A stretch of DNA of 64,000 nt from Actinomycetota bacterium (GCA_018831265.1 JAHJCO010000008.1:1-64000); one strand, 5' to 3'; positions 51,064 through 59,378 are shown, counted from the stretch's first letter. The notes: generated by a model not told the origin, from the letters alone. Program-made: numbers and translations.

Positions 51064-51447
51064 ATGGGGAAGAACCACGATAACCTGTTCAAGCTAATCA
51101 CCGCAGTAGTCTCTTGCCTGATAATCGCGATCGTGATCGCTGTGAGTGTCTTCCTTATTTGGTGGAAACTCGGTGAGGCGAAGCGGAATCGAACCCGATG
51201 CCAGGGGAATCACAGGACGGTCGATGGAGCGATTCAATCGTACATGTCGTTCTTCGGGGACTATGTTCCTGAAGAACTCTACGCGTGAGGGCCTCATTTC
51301 CCCTCCAGTTTGGAGGACATGACACAGCCGGGAACAAGACAACTGAAAAGCATCCCCGTCTGCCCTTCAGGAAGCAAGAAATACATTTGGGTCGATGGCA
51401 ACCCACCGACCATCTCCTGTCCCAACAGACCGGACCACACGATCTGA
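51064..51447 (+). pseudogene. Pseudopilin-like gene interrupted by in-frame TGA
   Basis: The frame opens at ATG 51064, runs 74 codons to TGA (51286-51288), then continues without further stop to TGA 51445-51447. The first part has one helix (AVVSCLIIAIVIAVSVFLIWW) and CQGNHRTVDGAIQSY, the usual second strand-helix of short type II pseudopilins. The part after the stop, PSSLEDMTQPGTRQLKSIPV then CPSG and a later Cys, is the expected pseudopilin C-terminus. A CGA to TGA change would explain it. Codons are AT-richer than in neighbours, suggesting an outside origin. Confidence 0.6.
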
Positions 51448-51458
51448 GGTCTCGGAAT

Positions 51459-51485
51459 GTGCAAAAGTGCCTGACCCTTTTGCAC
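51459..51485. repeat. GCAAAAG/CTTTTGC palindrome
   Basis: GTGCAAAAG (51459-51467) and CTTTTGCAC (51477-51485) pair exactly around tgcctgacc. Lies between the interrupted pilin-like gene and the YkvA-type gene. Confidence 0.8.
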
Positions 51486-51531
51486 GGGTCACTACCCCGA
51501 TCGGCCCGCGTACTTTATAGTCCATGGCGAT

Positions 51532-51939
51532 ATGGGCGACCCGGAGTACACAACCAAACAGAAGCGCCGCTGGAGGGACAGGGCGGAGGCGCTCAGGCGC
51601 GAGACCTACGCCCTGTACCTGGCGTACCGGGACCCGCGGACGCCCTGGTACGCGAAGGTGCTGGCGGTGTGCGTGGTCGCCTACGCCGCGAGCCCCATAG
51701 ATCTCATCCCCGACTTCATCCCGTTCCTCGGGTACGCCGACGACCTGGTGATTGTTCCTCTGGGAATAGCGCTCTGCCTCAAGCTGGTCCCGGGTGAGGT
51801 CATGGACGAGTGCCGCGGGCGGGCGCGCGAGGAGCTAGTCCCGGGGAGTAGGGTCGGGCGCGTCGCCGCCGTCATCGTCGTCGGAATCTGGCTGGTCGCC
51901 CTCGCGCTCCTCGCGCTTCTGCTTGTCAAGGTGCTTTAG
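51532..51939 (+). CDS. YkvA/DUF1232-type membrane protein
   Basis: 135 residues. The hallmark AYAASPIDLIPDFIPFLGYADDL (about 51-73) identifies DUF1232. A second hydrophobic helix ends the protein (VAAVIVVGIWLVALALLALLLV). Function of the family is unclear. Its last 105 nt overlap the convergent gene at 51835-52224. Confidence 0.8.
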   Translation: MGDPEYTTKQKRRWRDRAEALRRETYALYLAYRDPRTPWYAKVLAVCVVAYAASPIDLIPDFIPFLGYADDLVIVPLGIALCLKLVPGEVMDECRGRAREELVPGSRVGRVAAVIVVGIWLVALALLALLLVKVL

Positions 51940-52224
51940 CGCGCGCTTCGCCGCCGACTTCGGGTGGAAGGACCAGTAGAAGTGGTAGACCACCCCCGCC
52001 GTCCACAGCGCGATCGGGATCCAGACGTACGGCATCGCTTTCGGGACGAGCAGCCCCAGTATGACCAGGTACGCGCACCCGGTGAGGAATGCGGTGAAGT
52101 GCAGGAAGAAGTTGAACTTGCCCAGGGCTTCGGCGACCTGCCGGTCCTTGCGCTCCTGCCTGAGCTCCTCCAGCTCGAGCAGGAGCTCCGCATACTCTTC
52201 TGGTGTGGGCATATCTTGGACCAA
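51835..52224 (-). CDS. Two-helix membrane protein with acidic tail
   Basis: 129 residues from TTG 52224 (AGGAG eight bases upstream) or 125 from ATG 52212. An N-terminal coiled coil (YAELLLELEELRQERKDRQVAEAL), two helices (FFLHFTAFLTGCAYLVILGLL and VWIPIALWTAGVVYHFY), then a basic segment and an Asp-rich tail (DQPDSDDDDGGDAPDP). Resembles 2TM-domain proteins. The tail is coded opposite the last helix of the YkvA-type protein; the true end may therefore be in doubt. Confidence 0.55.
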   Translation of the reverse strand: MVQDMPTPEEYAELLLELEELRQERKDRQVAEALGKFNFFLHFTAFLTGCAYLVILGLLVPKAMPYVWIPIALWTAGVVYHFYWSFHPKSAAKRALKHLDKQKREEREGDQPDSDDDDGGDAPDPTPRD

Positions 52225-52324
52225 TGGAACCACTCCTGTCTCGCCGGTCGAATGTAACACCGGCGGTCGAGGGGCGCAACGGAAAGGGGTCAATGGTGCC
52301 TGTCACCGACATAGTGACAACCGG

Positions 52325-52365
52325 ACTAATAGTTGCGGCCTAATGTGCCAGGCACCGGTATTAGT
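52325..52365. repeat. CTAATA-family palindrome, complete copy
   Basis: ACTAATA (52325-52331) and TATTAGT (52359-52365) enclose the core GGCCTAATGTGCCAGGCACC. Same 41-nt length as 3616-3656 with the outermost pair changed on both sides. Lies 14 nt before the next start codon and may also shape that leader. Confidence 0.75.
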
Positions 52366-52379
52366 GGTAACCTCGTGCC

Positions 52380-53351
52380 ATGGCGGAGACACTCACACCC
52401 GAGGATATCAGGGAGCGCTACGGCGACCTGCCGTTCATCACCCCCTACAGCCGCATCGTGGCGCTCCTCGGTCGCGACGGGCTGGTCGAACTGCACGAGT
52501 TCCACGCGAGGGACCGGTGTGGGGGAGGAGCGGCCTGGGAGGTCTACCACTACGCCGGGACCAGCCCCCTGGTGCTCTCGGCCAGGCGTGAGGGCGCTCG
52601 CAATATCTTCGTCTGCGAACAGGGGCGCTGTGAGCTGAAGCTGGAGCCCGGGATAGCCGGGGCGGGCCTGGAGGAGGTGCGCGTCTCGGGGAACGAGGTA
52701 GAGATCACCTACGCGGGACTCGCGGGCGGCGGCGTCGCGGCTACGCTGTGCCGGGGAATGGCCGACAACGTGATCTCGACCGTGGTGCACGAGAGGGGCG
52801 GCGGCGCGACCATGGGGCGGGCCACATTGCGGGTCCCCGTAGCCTCGAAGCTGGTCGTCGGCGTGGACGACACTGACGATGACAAGAAGGGCGCGACCTG
52901 GTCCACCATGAACGAGCTCTCCTTCGAGCTCGAGCAGGAGGGTGCCTGTGAATACCTCGGCCACGTCATCGTGCAGCTGTTCCCGGAGAATCCCCACAAG
53001 ACCACCAACTGCTGCTCCACCGCGGTCCTGCTGGGGGCCCGGCCCGGGCACGAGGAGGCGCTCGCCGAGACGATCAGGGGAATGCTCGCGGCGCGGATCT
53101 ACAGCGACGAATGCGGGATGGCCTTCTACACGCGGGTTGGGATCCCCTACGAGCTGCGGGAGTACTCTGCGCGGACCCGGTCGCGGATGGTGGACATAGA
53201 GGAGACGCACCTGATCGCGAGGCGTTGCGGCGTATCGCTGCGAGAGGTCACGGGAGAGCGCGGCCTGATAGGCGCGCTGGCGGCGCTGGGGGCGCACGAC
53301 GATCCTGACGGCGCCGTGCGAGTCCGGCGGGCCGGGGGGATGGGCGGCTGA
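52380..53351 (+). CDS. Methanogenesis marker protein 11 homologue (TiaS-related DDTD domain)
   Basis: 323 residues. The N-terminal third has FHARDRCGGGAAWEVYHYAG and AGLAGGGVAATLCRGMADNV, the C-terminal part VVGVDDTDDDKKGATWSTMNE, KTTNCCSTAVLL and GLIGALAALG. These strings fit methanogenesis marker protein 11, a family otherwise described from methanogens, whose G-DDTD loop is related to tRNA-Ile2 agmatinylcytidine synthetase. Biochemical role unknown. The stop codon overlaps the start of the radical SAM gene (TGATG), so the two are coupled. Confidence 0.75.
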   Translation: MAETLTPEDIRERYGDLPFITPYSRIVALLGRDGLVELHEFHARDRCGGGAAWEVYHYAGTSPLVLSARREGARNIFVCEQGRCELKLEPGIAGAGLEEVRVSGNEVEITYAGLAGGGVAATLCRGMADNVISTVVHERGGGATMGRATLRVPVASKLVVGVDDTDDDKKGATWSTMNELSFELEQEGACEYLGHVIVQLFPENPHKTTNCCSTAVLLGARPGHEEALAETIRGMLAARIYSDECGMAFYTRVGIPYELREYSARTRSRMVDIEETHLIARRCGVSLREVTGERGLIGALAALGAHDDPDGAVRVRRAGGMGG

Positions 53352-54415
53352 TGGAGCACGACCAGGCGCTCGAGGCGAAGGTCCGGCTGCAGTCGCTCGG
53401 GGCCAGGGTCCCTGCCTCGCCCCGGGTGCGATGCGGCGGGGCGGGGCCATCCGAGGGGATCAACATCAGCATGGGGGGACTGGCGGCGACAGTACCCACC
53501 GGCGCGTGGTACGTCGAGCGCTCTCCCTTTTCCGTCGAGGAACGCGCGGACGGGACCTGGGAACTGGTCGAAGACGGGCGCGCGCTCGGGGCGGTGGAGA
53601 TAGCCGATGACCCGCTGTTCTACTCCAGGAGGGCGCCCGACGGGACACCGTTCGGTATGCTAGCGGTCCGGCACGGCAGGGACGCCATCGGGTCGACGGT
53701 CGCCCAGTGGTGCGCCCGGGGCACAGACGCCTGCGGGTTCTGCGGTATAGCCCTGACCCGCGACAGGGGAGAGACCGTGGCCCGCAAGGACCCCGGCTCG
53801 CTGGGTCTCGTCGCTCGCGCCGCCGGCGAGGAAGGCTACACCCACGCGGTCCTCACCACTGGGACGACCTCGGTGGAGGACGCCGGCATAGGGCTGTTGA
53901 CAGAATGCGCGACCGCGATCGCGGAGGTATCGGACATCGACGTGCACGTCCAGTTCGAACCTCCGCAGGATCCTGCCTACATAAGGTCGGCGGCAAGGGT
54001 CGCGGTGAGCGCCGCAGTGAACATCGAGTCCTTCGACGCTGACACGCTGGCCAGGATCGCGCCCGCAAAGCACGCGGCCGGGCTGGACCGGTACGTGGAT
54101 GCCTGGAAGGAGTCCGTCGAGCAGTTCGGCGCGGGCCAGGTGACCAGCTTCATCATCGTAGGTCTGGGGGAGTCGCGGGAAAGCGTGTTGGAGGGGTGCC
54201 GGCTTCTTACCTCCCTGGGCGTGTACCCGTTCGTCCTTCCGCTGCGCCCGATACCGGGCACGCCGCTCGGAGGCCTCGCGCCTCCGCCCCCCGACGCGAT
54301 GACGAGCCTCTACGAGGACGCCTCCAGGATAATCGAGTCGGCCGGACTTTCGGCCTCCGATTGCCTGGCAGGGTGCGTGCGCTGCGGCGCGTGCTCCTCG
54401 ATCACTCACTTTTAG
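53351..54415 (+). CDS. Radical SAM protein, MSMEG_0568-like family
   Basis: 354 residues. VRCGGAGPSEG near the start and the cluster region STVAQWCARGTDACGFCGIA (C-x6-C-x2-C) fit the MSMEG_0568 family, which departs from the usual CxxxCxxC. MTTGT-like LTTGTTSVEDAG, VHVQFEPPQDPAYI, AGQVTSFIIVGLGES and LRPIPGTPLGG follow, and the end CLAGCVRCGACSSI supplies extra Cys, perhaps for a second cluster. The family is known from actinobacterial nitrilase-linked clusters; here it is coupled to a marker-11 homologue instead. Substrate unknown. Confidence 0.8.
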   Translation: MEHDQALEAKVRLQSLGARVPASPRVRCGGAGPSEGINISMGGLAATVPTGAWYVERSPFSVEERADGTWELVEDGRALGAVEIADDPLFYSRRAPDGTPFGMLAVRHGRDAIGSTVAQWCARGTDACGFCGIALTRDRGETVARKDPGSLGLVARAAGEEGYTHAVLTTGTTSVEDAGIGLLTECATAIAEVSDIDVHVQFEPPQDPAYIRSAARVAVSAAVNIESFDADTLARIAPAKHAAGLDRYVDAWKESVEQFGAGQVTSFIIVGLGESRESVLEGCRLLTSLGVYPFVLPLRPIPGTPLGGLAPPPPDAMTSLYEDASRIIESAGLSASDCLAGCVRCGACSSITHF

Positions 54416-54508
54416 AGTGGCGTCGGACGTCTTCGTTGTGTAATGCCCTGCTCGTGATCGACGTAGTCCAACGACAACGGCAAACGTACGACCCCACGAC
54501 TACAGACG

Positions 54509-54612
54509 GGGTCAGGCAGGATTCAATTCACACGAAAAGGGTCAGGCATCATTCAATTCACACCACGCAAATTGTTTCAACGATTATGCCGAAATTGAAT
54601 GCTGCCTGACCC
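54509..54612. repeat. GGGTCAGGC...ATTCAATT composite palindrome
   Basis: The left arm (54509-54528, GGGTCAGGCAGGATTCAATT) pairs with AATTGAATGCTGCCTGACCC (54593-54612) with small mismatches; a second left-type unit GGGTCAGGCATCATTCAATT starts at 54539. The right end reaches the stop codon of the sigma-factor gene (54612-54614). Confidence 0.7.
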
Positions 54613-55265
54613 TACACGACTTCGGTGAGGACGCACTCTTTCTTGATCTTCTGCTTGATGCGGCAGAGCGCGTTGTCCACCACTTTGGTCTCGCAGTCGA
54701 TCTCCTCGGCGATCTCCTGGTAGCTCTTGCCGTCGAGGTACTCCACGAACACGCTCCACTCGAGGTCGGAGAGCTTGTCACGGAGTATGGTGATGACGCT
54801 GTCCAGCTCCTCCTCGAAGATGAACAGCTCCAGTGGGTCCTCGGTCTTGTCGTTTCCGATGGACTGCGAGGCCAGGCTGTCCAGCAGGCTCTCGTCGGGG
54901 ACCTGCGTGTCCAGTGACTGGTACGAGGACAGCGGGTTGTGCTTCTTGCGAGCGTGCGTTTTCACCGCCGTGATTATCTGACGGGTTATGCACAGGATGG
55001 CGAACGACCGGAAGGAGCACAGCTCGTCCTCCTTGTAGTCGCGGATCGCCTTGAACAGCCCGATCATTCCTTCCTGTACCGTATCCTCGTGGTCGGCGCC
55101 GGTGAGGAAGTAGGAGCGAGCCTTCACATGGGCCAGGTACTGGTATCGGCTGATAAGGACCCCTTCGGCGACTCGGTCCCCGGCCCTGGAGTGTCTGACG
55201 AGCTCTTTGTCGGAGCATTCTCGGTACTTCTTCAGGGAAGGATTAACCGTTTTCCTTCTCGCCAA
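54612..55265 (-). CDS. sigH: SigH (Spo0H)-like RNA polymerase sigma factor
   Basis: 217 residues from TTG 55265 with GAGGAGGGG upstream. ARSYFLTGADHEDTVQEGMI and GLFKAIRDYKEDELCSFRSF are regions 2.1-2.2 (core binding), ILCITRQIITAVKTHARKKH regions 2.3-2.4. LSDLEWSVFVEYLDGKSYQEIAEEI is region 4. The wording matches Firmicutes SigH better than actinobacterial ECF factors. May control stationary-phase or developmental genes. Palindromes fill the space downstream. Confidence 0.85.
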   Translation of the reverse strand: MARRKTVNPSLKKYRECSDKELVRHSRAGDRVAEGVLISRYQYLAHVKARSYFLTGADHEDTVQEGMIGLFKAIRDYKEDELCSFRSFAILCITRQIITAVKTHARKKHNPLSSYQSLDTQVPDESLLDSLASQSIGNDKTEDPLELFIFEEELDSVITILRDKLSDLEWSVFVEYLDGKSYQEIAEEIDCETKVVDNALCRIKQKIKKECVLTEVV

Positions 55266-55508
55266 AGCCCCTCCTCATCGACCGAGCAATATCTTGTGCC
55301 GCTCATGCCAGAGTATAGCACATGTATTGTTGATCTTGTCAAATGAGTAACCTATGGTTACCTTCTGTTGAATACTGTAATTATTTGTTGGCTTTTGTAA
55401 ACTATCCAAGTATGAATGTCAAGTAGAGCGAGACAATAAACCGCTCGTAAAGCAAAACGGAAAGGCGGGACACGTTCCCGCCTTCCGGTTGTTTGTTCTG
55501 GTTGTGGT

Positions 55509-55703
55509 TTATTCCATCGTTATAGCTTCGACCGGGCACTCCTCCGCGCAGTCCCCACAGCCGATGCAATCCTCCAGCTTCACGATGCTGGCGATGTCGT
55601 CGACGAGATCCAGGCACTCCTGCTCGCAGACGTCCACGCACAGGCCGCAACCCGTGCACTCGTCCGCATCGATGGTCGGCCTCTTGTCACTGGGCTCTCC
55701 CAC
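55509..55703 (-). CDS. Two-[4Fe-4S] ferredoxin
   Basis: 64 residues with two complete motifs, CTGCGLCVDVC-x3-C and CIGCGDCAEEC-P, in the clostridial-type fold. Very acidic. Stand-alone gene with its own ribosome-binding site (GGAGG before the ATG). General low-potential electron carrier, perhaps for the many Fe-S and radical SAM enzymes around. Confidence 0.9.
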   Translation of the reverse strand: MGEPSDKRPTIDADECTGCGLCVDVCEQECLDLVDDIASIVKLEDCIGCGDCAEECPVEAITME

Positions 55704-56195
55704 AGTTTCACCTCCTACAACAGGAAATCAACTCGACAAATCATTGCAGCGGCGTTACTACCCGTCAAGCAGTTCAGGCCGAACGGTTTTACGAAGGCTC
55801 CCAGCGGTTGTTCCCGGGGCGTCGAGCACCGCGATTTGAGGGGTTAACCGGCACCGGGAACAACCGGTATGCCCATCCGGGCCGGGGGTCCGGTCCCGGC
55901 GGACCGGCCGGCCGCGGCACGCGTGCGGGACACGGCGCTGCCCGCCCGATCCCGGGGACCGCCGGATGAGAAGCCTCCCGCAGGAGAAAGGCTCCATCCG
56001 TCGAACCGTGGTCGCCAGGAGATGGGGTTCCCTGGATCGAGCCGTGCGGTGTCCGGTGGTCGGGAGAGTGAGCTCCCTGCCGCACCGGTTCGGGGGTGCA
56101 TCTGGGCGGCGAGATGGCTATAGGATCGCTTTTGGACAGTACTATATGCAGTATTGACCCCTTCTGACGAAGGTGATAGAATAACCAACAATTAA
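55704..56195. other. Gene-free stretch between ferredoxin and dnaK
   Basis: About 490 nt without a convincing gene. One structure is visible: CGGTTGTTCCCGG (55805-55817) pairs with CCGGGAACAACCG (55854-55866) over a 36-nt loop. No tRNA-like fold was found. Confidence 0.5.
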
Positions 56196-56225
56196 CTTGA
56201 CAGCAATAGACTCATGTTTTATTAT
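56196..56225 (+). promoter_or_regulatory. dnaK promoter overlapping a HAIR-like HspR operator
   Basis: CTTGACA-N7-ACTCATG (56196-56216) matches the HspR-associated inverted repeat CTTGAGT-N7-ACTCAAG at 11 of 14 arm positions with exact spacing. TTGACA (56197-56202) and TATTAT (56220-56225) form a promoter with a 17-bp spacer, so the -35 box lies in the operator. HspR, coded at the end of this operon, would repress it with DnaK as co-repressor, as known in Streptomyces and Mycobacterium. Confidence 0.75.
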
Positions 56226-56262
56226 TGGTTCAATAGCAAGAACTGGAAGGAGTGGCTGAACC

Positions 56263-58098
56263 ATGGCTAAAGTAATCGGAATCGACCTCGGCACGACCAA
56301 CTCGTGCATGGCGGTCATGGAGGGTGGCGAGCCAACCGTCATCCCGAACAGCGAGGGTGGAAGGACCACGCCGTCGGTCGTCGCGTTCTCCAAGACCGGC
56401 GAGCGGCTGGTCGGTCAGGTCGCCAAGAGGCAGGCCATCACCAACCCCGAGCGCACTATTACTTCCATCAAGCGCAAGATGGGGACAACGGAGAAGATCA
56501 AGATCGACGACAAGGACTACACGCCTCCCGAGATATCCGCGATGATTCTGCAGAAGCTCAAGGCGGACGCGGAGGAGTACCTCGGGGAGAAGATAAACGA
56601 GGCGGTCATCACCGTCCCGGCCTACTTCGACGACAGCCAGCGCAAGGCGACCAAGGACGCCGGGCAGATCGCCGGACTCGAGGTCCTGCGCATCATCAAC
56701 GAGCCGACGGCGGCCGCCCTCGCATACGGGCTGGACAAGGAGGAAGAGCAGACCATCCTGGTGTTCGACCTCGGCGGCGGCACCTTCGACGTGAGCATCC
56801 TCGAGATCGGTGGCGGTGTGTTCGAGGTCAAGTCCACCAGCGGCAACACCCGCCTGGGAGGCGACGACTGGGACCAGCGCATCATCGACTGGATGGCCGA
56901 CGACTTCAAGGCCAAGACCGGTATCGACCTGCGCACGGATAAGATGGCCCTGCAGAGGCTCAAGGAGGCCGCTGAGAAGGCCAAGATGGAGCTGTCCACG
57001 ACCACGAGCACCAGCATCAACCTGCCGTTCATAACCGCGACGCCGGAAGGCCCGCAGCACCTGGACATGACCCTGAGCCGGGCGGACTTCAACAAGATGA
57101 CCGCCGACCTGGTCGACAAGTGCGTGGGCCCGTTCAAGCAGGCTATGAAGGACGCGGGCATGGAGAACAAGGACATCCAGCACGTGATCCTGGTCGGCGG
57201 CGCGACCCGCATGCCGGCCATCCAGGACCTGGTCCGGGACCTGACGGGCGGCAAGGAGCCCCACAAGGGTGTCAACCCCGACGAGGTCGTAGCGGTCGGT
57301 GCCGCCATCCAGGCGGGCGTCCTGAAGGGAGAGGTGAAAGACGTACTGCTCCTCGACGTGACCCCGCTGTCGCTGGGCATCGAGACGCTGGGCGGCGTCT
57401 TCACCCAACTGATCGAGCGCAACACGACCATCCCGACCCGCAAGAGCGACGTGTTCTCGACCGCGTCGGACAACCAGCCGGAGGTCGAGGTGCACGTGCT
57501 CCAGGGCGAGCGGCCGATGGCGGCCGACAACAAGACCCTGGGACGCTTCCACCTGATGGGCATCCCGCCGGCTCCGAGGGGCATCCCGCAGATCGAGGTG
57601 ACCTTCGACATAGACGCCAACGGCATCGTCAAGGTCAGCGCCCGGGACAAGGCAACGGGCAACGAACAGCAGATAACCATCACCGCTTCCAGCGGCCTGT
57701 CCGACAACGAGATCGACAACATGACCAAGGACGCCGAGATGCATGCCGAGGAGGACCGCCGGCGCAAGGACGAGGCGGAGACCCGCAACCGAGCCGACGA
57801 GATCGTCTACAGCACCGAGAAGTCCCTGCGGGAGCTCGGTGACAAGGTGGATGCCTCGGAGAAGGCCAAGATCGAGGCGGCCATGGGTGAGGTCCGCGAG
57901 GCCCTCAAGGGCACGGACGTGGACCGCATCAAGAGCACAATGGACGAGCTGGTACAGGCTTCCCACAAGCTGGCCGAGGCGGTCTACGCGCAGGCCAGCG
58001 CGGGGGAGGGGACGCCCCCACCCTCCGGTGGCGACGGCGCCGGGCCGGAGGAAGAGGTCATAGAAGCCGACTACGAGGTGGTCGACGAGGACAAGTAA
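56263..58098 (+). CDS. dnaK: Hsp70 chaperone DnaK
   Basis: 611 residues; AAGGAG precedes the [23 protein letters not shown] is the phosphate-1 loop, [32 protein letters not shown] and [14 protein letters not shown] the further actin-fold motifs; [15 protein letters not shown] the adenosine site; [17 protein letters not shown] the interdomain linker and substrate domain. Ends in an acidic [16 protein letters not shown] tail typical of bacterial DnaK. First gene of the heat-shock operon; acts with GrpE and DnaJ below. Confidence 0.98.
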   Translation: MAKVIGIDLGTTNSCMAVMEGGEPTVIPNSEGGRTTPSVVAFSKTGERLVGQVAKRQAITNPERTITSIKRKMGTTEKIKIDDKDYTPPEISAMILQKLKADAEEYLGEKINEAVITVPAYFDDSQRKATKDAGQIAGLEVLRIINEPTAAALAYGLDKEEEQTILVFDLGGGTFDVSILEIGGGVFEVKSTSGNTRLGGDDWDQRIIDWMADDFKAKTGIDLRTDKMALQRLKEAAEKAKMELSTTTSTSINLPFITATPEGPQHLDMTLSRADFNKMTADLVDKCVGPFKQAMKDAGMENKDIQHVILVGGATRMPAIQDLVRDLTGGKEPHKGVNPDEVVAVGAAIQAGVLKGEVKDVLLLDVTPLSLGIETLGGVFTQLIERNTTIPTRKSDVFSTASDNQPEVEVHVLQGERPMAADNKTLGRFHLMGIPPAPRGIPQIEVTFDIDANGIVKVSARDKATGNEQQITITASSGLSDNEIDNMTKDAEMHAEEDRRRKDEAETRNRADEIVYSTEKSLRELGDKVDASEKAKIEAAMGEVREALKGTDVDRIKSTMDELVQASHKLAEAVYAQASAGEGTPPPSGGDGAGPEEEVIEADYEVVDEDK

Positions 58099-58104
58099 GC
58101 GGCG

Positions 58105-58132
58105 CGGGCGCGGGTCGTGAGGTCCGCGCCCG
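58105..58132 (+). terminator. Intercistronic hairpin after dnaK
   Basis: CGGGCGCGG (58105-58113) pairs exactly with CCGCGCCCG (58124-58132). It may reduce read-through or stabilise dnaK mRNA relative to the downstream genes. A comparable stem follows the hsp20 gene. Confidence 0.55.
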
Positions 58133-58167
58133 AACGCACGCTACGAGACAGAAGAGGAGGGAGCAAG

Positions 58168-58653
58168 ATGGCTATCGTGAGATGGGACCCGTTCGACGCC
58201 TTTCTCGGGGCGCAGGCCGACCTGAACCGCCGATTCCAGCGTGGATGGCTGCCCGTGCCGGGCACCGAAGGCTCTCTCATGGAGAGCGGGGTCTGGGCTC
58301 CGGCGGTCGATATCTACGAGACCGGCGACGCCCTGGTGGTCGAGGCCGAGTTGCCGGGGGCCGACGCGAAGGACATCGACGTGTCGGTCGAGGACGGCGT
58401 GCTAACCATAAAGGGTGAGCGCAGGCAAGAGAAGGAGCTCAAGGAAGAGAACTACTACCGGGTGGAGCGGGCCTACGGCATGTTCCAGAGGGCGATAAGG
58501 CTGCCCGCGGACGTGGACGCCGAGAAGGTCAGCGCCGGCCTGGAGGGTGGAGTCCTGAAGGTCACGGTCCCCAAGACCGAGCCCAAGAAGGCAAAGACCA
58601 TCCCGGTGAAGGTGGAGCAGAAGAAGACCGACACCCGGAAAGAGAAGAAATGA
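58168..58653 (+). CDS. Small heat-shock protein, Hsp20/alpha-crystallin family
   Basis: 161 residues from ATG 58168 with GAGGAGGGAG upstream. The N-terminus AIVRWDPFDAFLGAQADLNRR is typical of actinobacterial Hsp20. The alpha-crystallin domain runs from about 45 to 140 (VEAELPGADAKDIDVSVEDG, LEGGVLKVTVPKTEP) and ends with the lysine-rich tail. Holds unfolding proteins for DnaK. Its place between dnaK and grpE is unusual. Confidence 0.95.
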   Translation: MAIVRWDPFDAFLGAQADLNRRFQRGWLPVPGTEGSLMESGVWAPAVDIYETGDALVVEAELPGADAKDIDVSVEDGVLTIKGERRQEKELKEENYYRVERAYGMFQRAIRLPADVDAEKVSAGLEGGVLKVTVPKTEPKKAKTIPVKVEQKKTDTRKEKK

Positions 58654-58686
58654 GGCGCGGACTCGCGCTGTGATGATTCGGGACTG

Positions 58687-58712
58687 CGCGGCGGGGGCCC
58701 ACTCCCGCCGCG
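58687..58712 (+). terminator. Intercistronic hairpin after hsp20
   Basis: CGCGGCGGG (58687-58695) pairs with CCCGCCGCG (58704-58712) over GGCCCACT. Like the stem after dnaK it stands between genes of one operon and so probably tunes rather than ends transcription. Confidence 0.5.
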
Positions 58713-58763
58713 AGTCTTGGAGCGGACAAATTCCAGGGGCCGCGGGCCCGACGAGGAGACAAG

Positions 58764-59378
58764 ATGAGCAAGGGAACCGGGCAGAAGAAGACCGGGGCGG
58801 ATGGCGGCAAGGGCACCGGAGGCAGGAAGACGGACATCGAGATCGACCCCGGCGAGGCGACTGAGGCCGAGGCCATGGAGGAGATCGTCGAGGGAGAGAT
58901 AGAGGAGGCGCTCGAGGAAGCCGCGGAGGCCTCCGGCCTTGCCGAGCGCAACGCGGAGCTGCTCGACAGCCTGCAGCGGCTCAAGGCCGACTTCGACAAC
59001 TACCGCAAGCGGATGGTGAAGGAGCAGACCCGCATACTGGAGACGGCCGAGGCCGAGCTGGTGCGGAAGCTGCTCCCCGTGATCGACAACCTGGAGCGGG
59101 CTCTCGCCAGCGCCGACGGGAAAGAGTCGAACGGCCTCCGCGACGGGGTGGCGCTGGTACTGGAGATGACGCAGGGCGTCCTGGGCAAGGAAGGCCTGGA
59201 GGTCATCGATCCACAGGGAGAGCCGTTCGACCCGGAGCACCACGAGGCCATGATGGTGGTGGAGACCGACGAGTGCCCCGAAGACACGGTGGTCGAGGTC
59301 ATCCAGAAAGGCTACCGCTTCAGGGGAGTATTGCTCAGACCCGCCATGGTGCAGGTCTCCTGCCCGGTAAAGGGATAG
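58764..59378 (+). CDS. grpE: Nucleotide exchange factor GrpE
   Basis: 204 residues. An acidic low-complexity N-terminus (about 1-65) leads into the long helix [49 protein letters not shown] and [21 protein letters not shown] make up the four-helix and beta domains. Releases ADP from DnaK. The 82 nt to dnaJ carry no separate promoter that I can see. Confidence 0.95.
   Translation: MSKGTGQKKTGADGGKGTGGRKTDIEIDPGEATEAEAMEEIVEGEIEEALEEAAEASGLAERNAELLDSLQRLKADFDNYRKRMVKEQTRILETAEAELVRKLLPVIDNLERALASADGKESNGLRDGVALVLEMTQGVLGKEGLEVIDPQGEPFDPEHHEAMMVVETDECPEDTVVEVIQKGYRFRGVLLRPAMVQVSCPVKG

Noticed and set aside
51180..51215. A GGGTTCGATTCC-like string on the minus strand, as in a tRNA T-loop
   Set aside because: The flanking bases do not form a T-stem and no acceptor, D or anticodon arm can be drawn; it lies inside the pilin-like reading frame.
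51286..51288. TGA read as tryptophan or selenocysteine genome-wide
   Set aside because: Many intact genes here (rsmI, the radical SAM protein's partner, the first exoprotein) end in TGA, and no SECIS-like stem was seen; a local mutation is simpler.
52325..52365. Riboswitch before the marker-11 homologue
   Set aside because: The structure is the same dispersed palindrome that occurs at 3616, so it is not specific to this gene.
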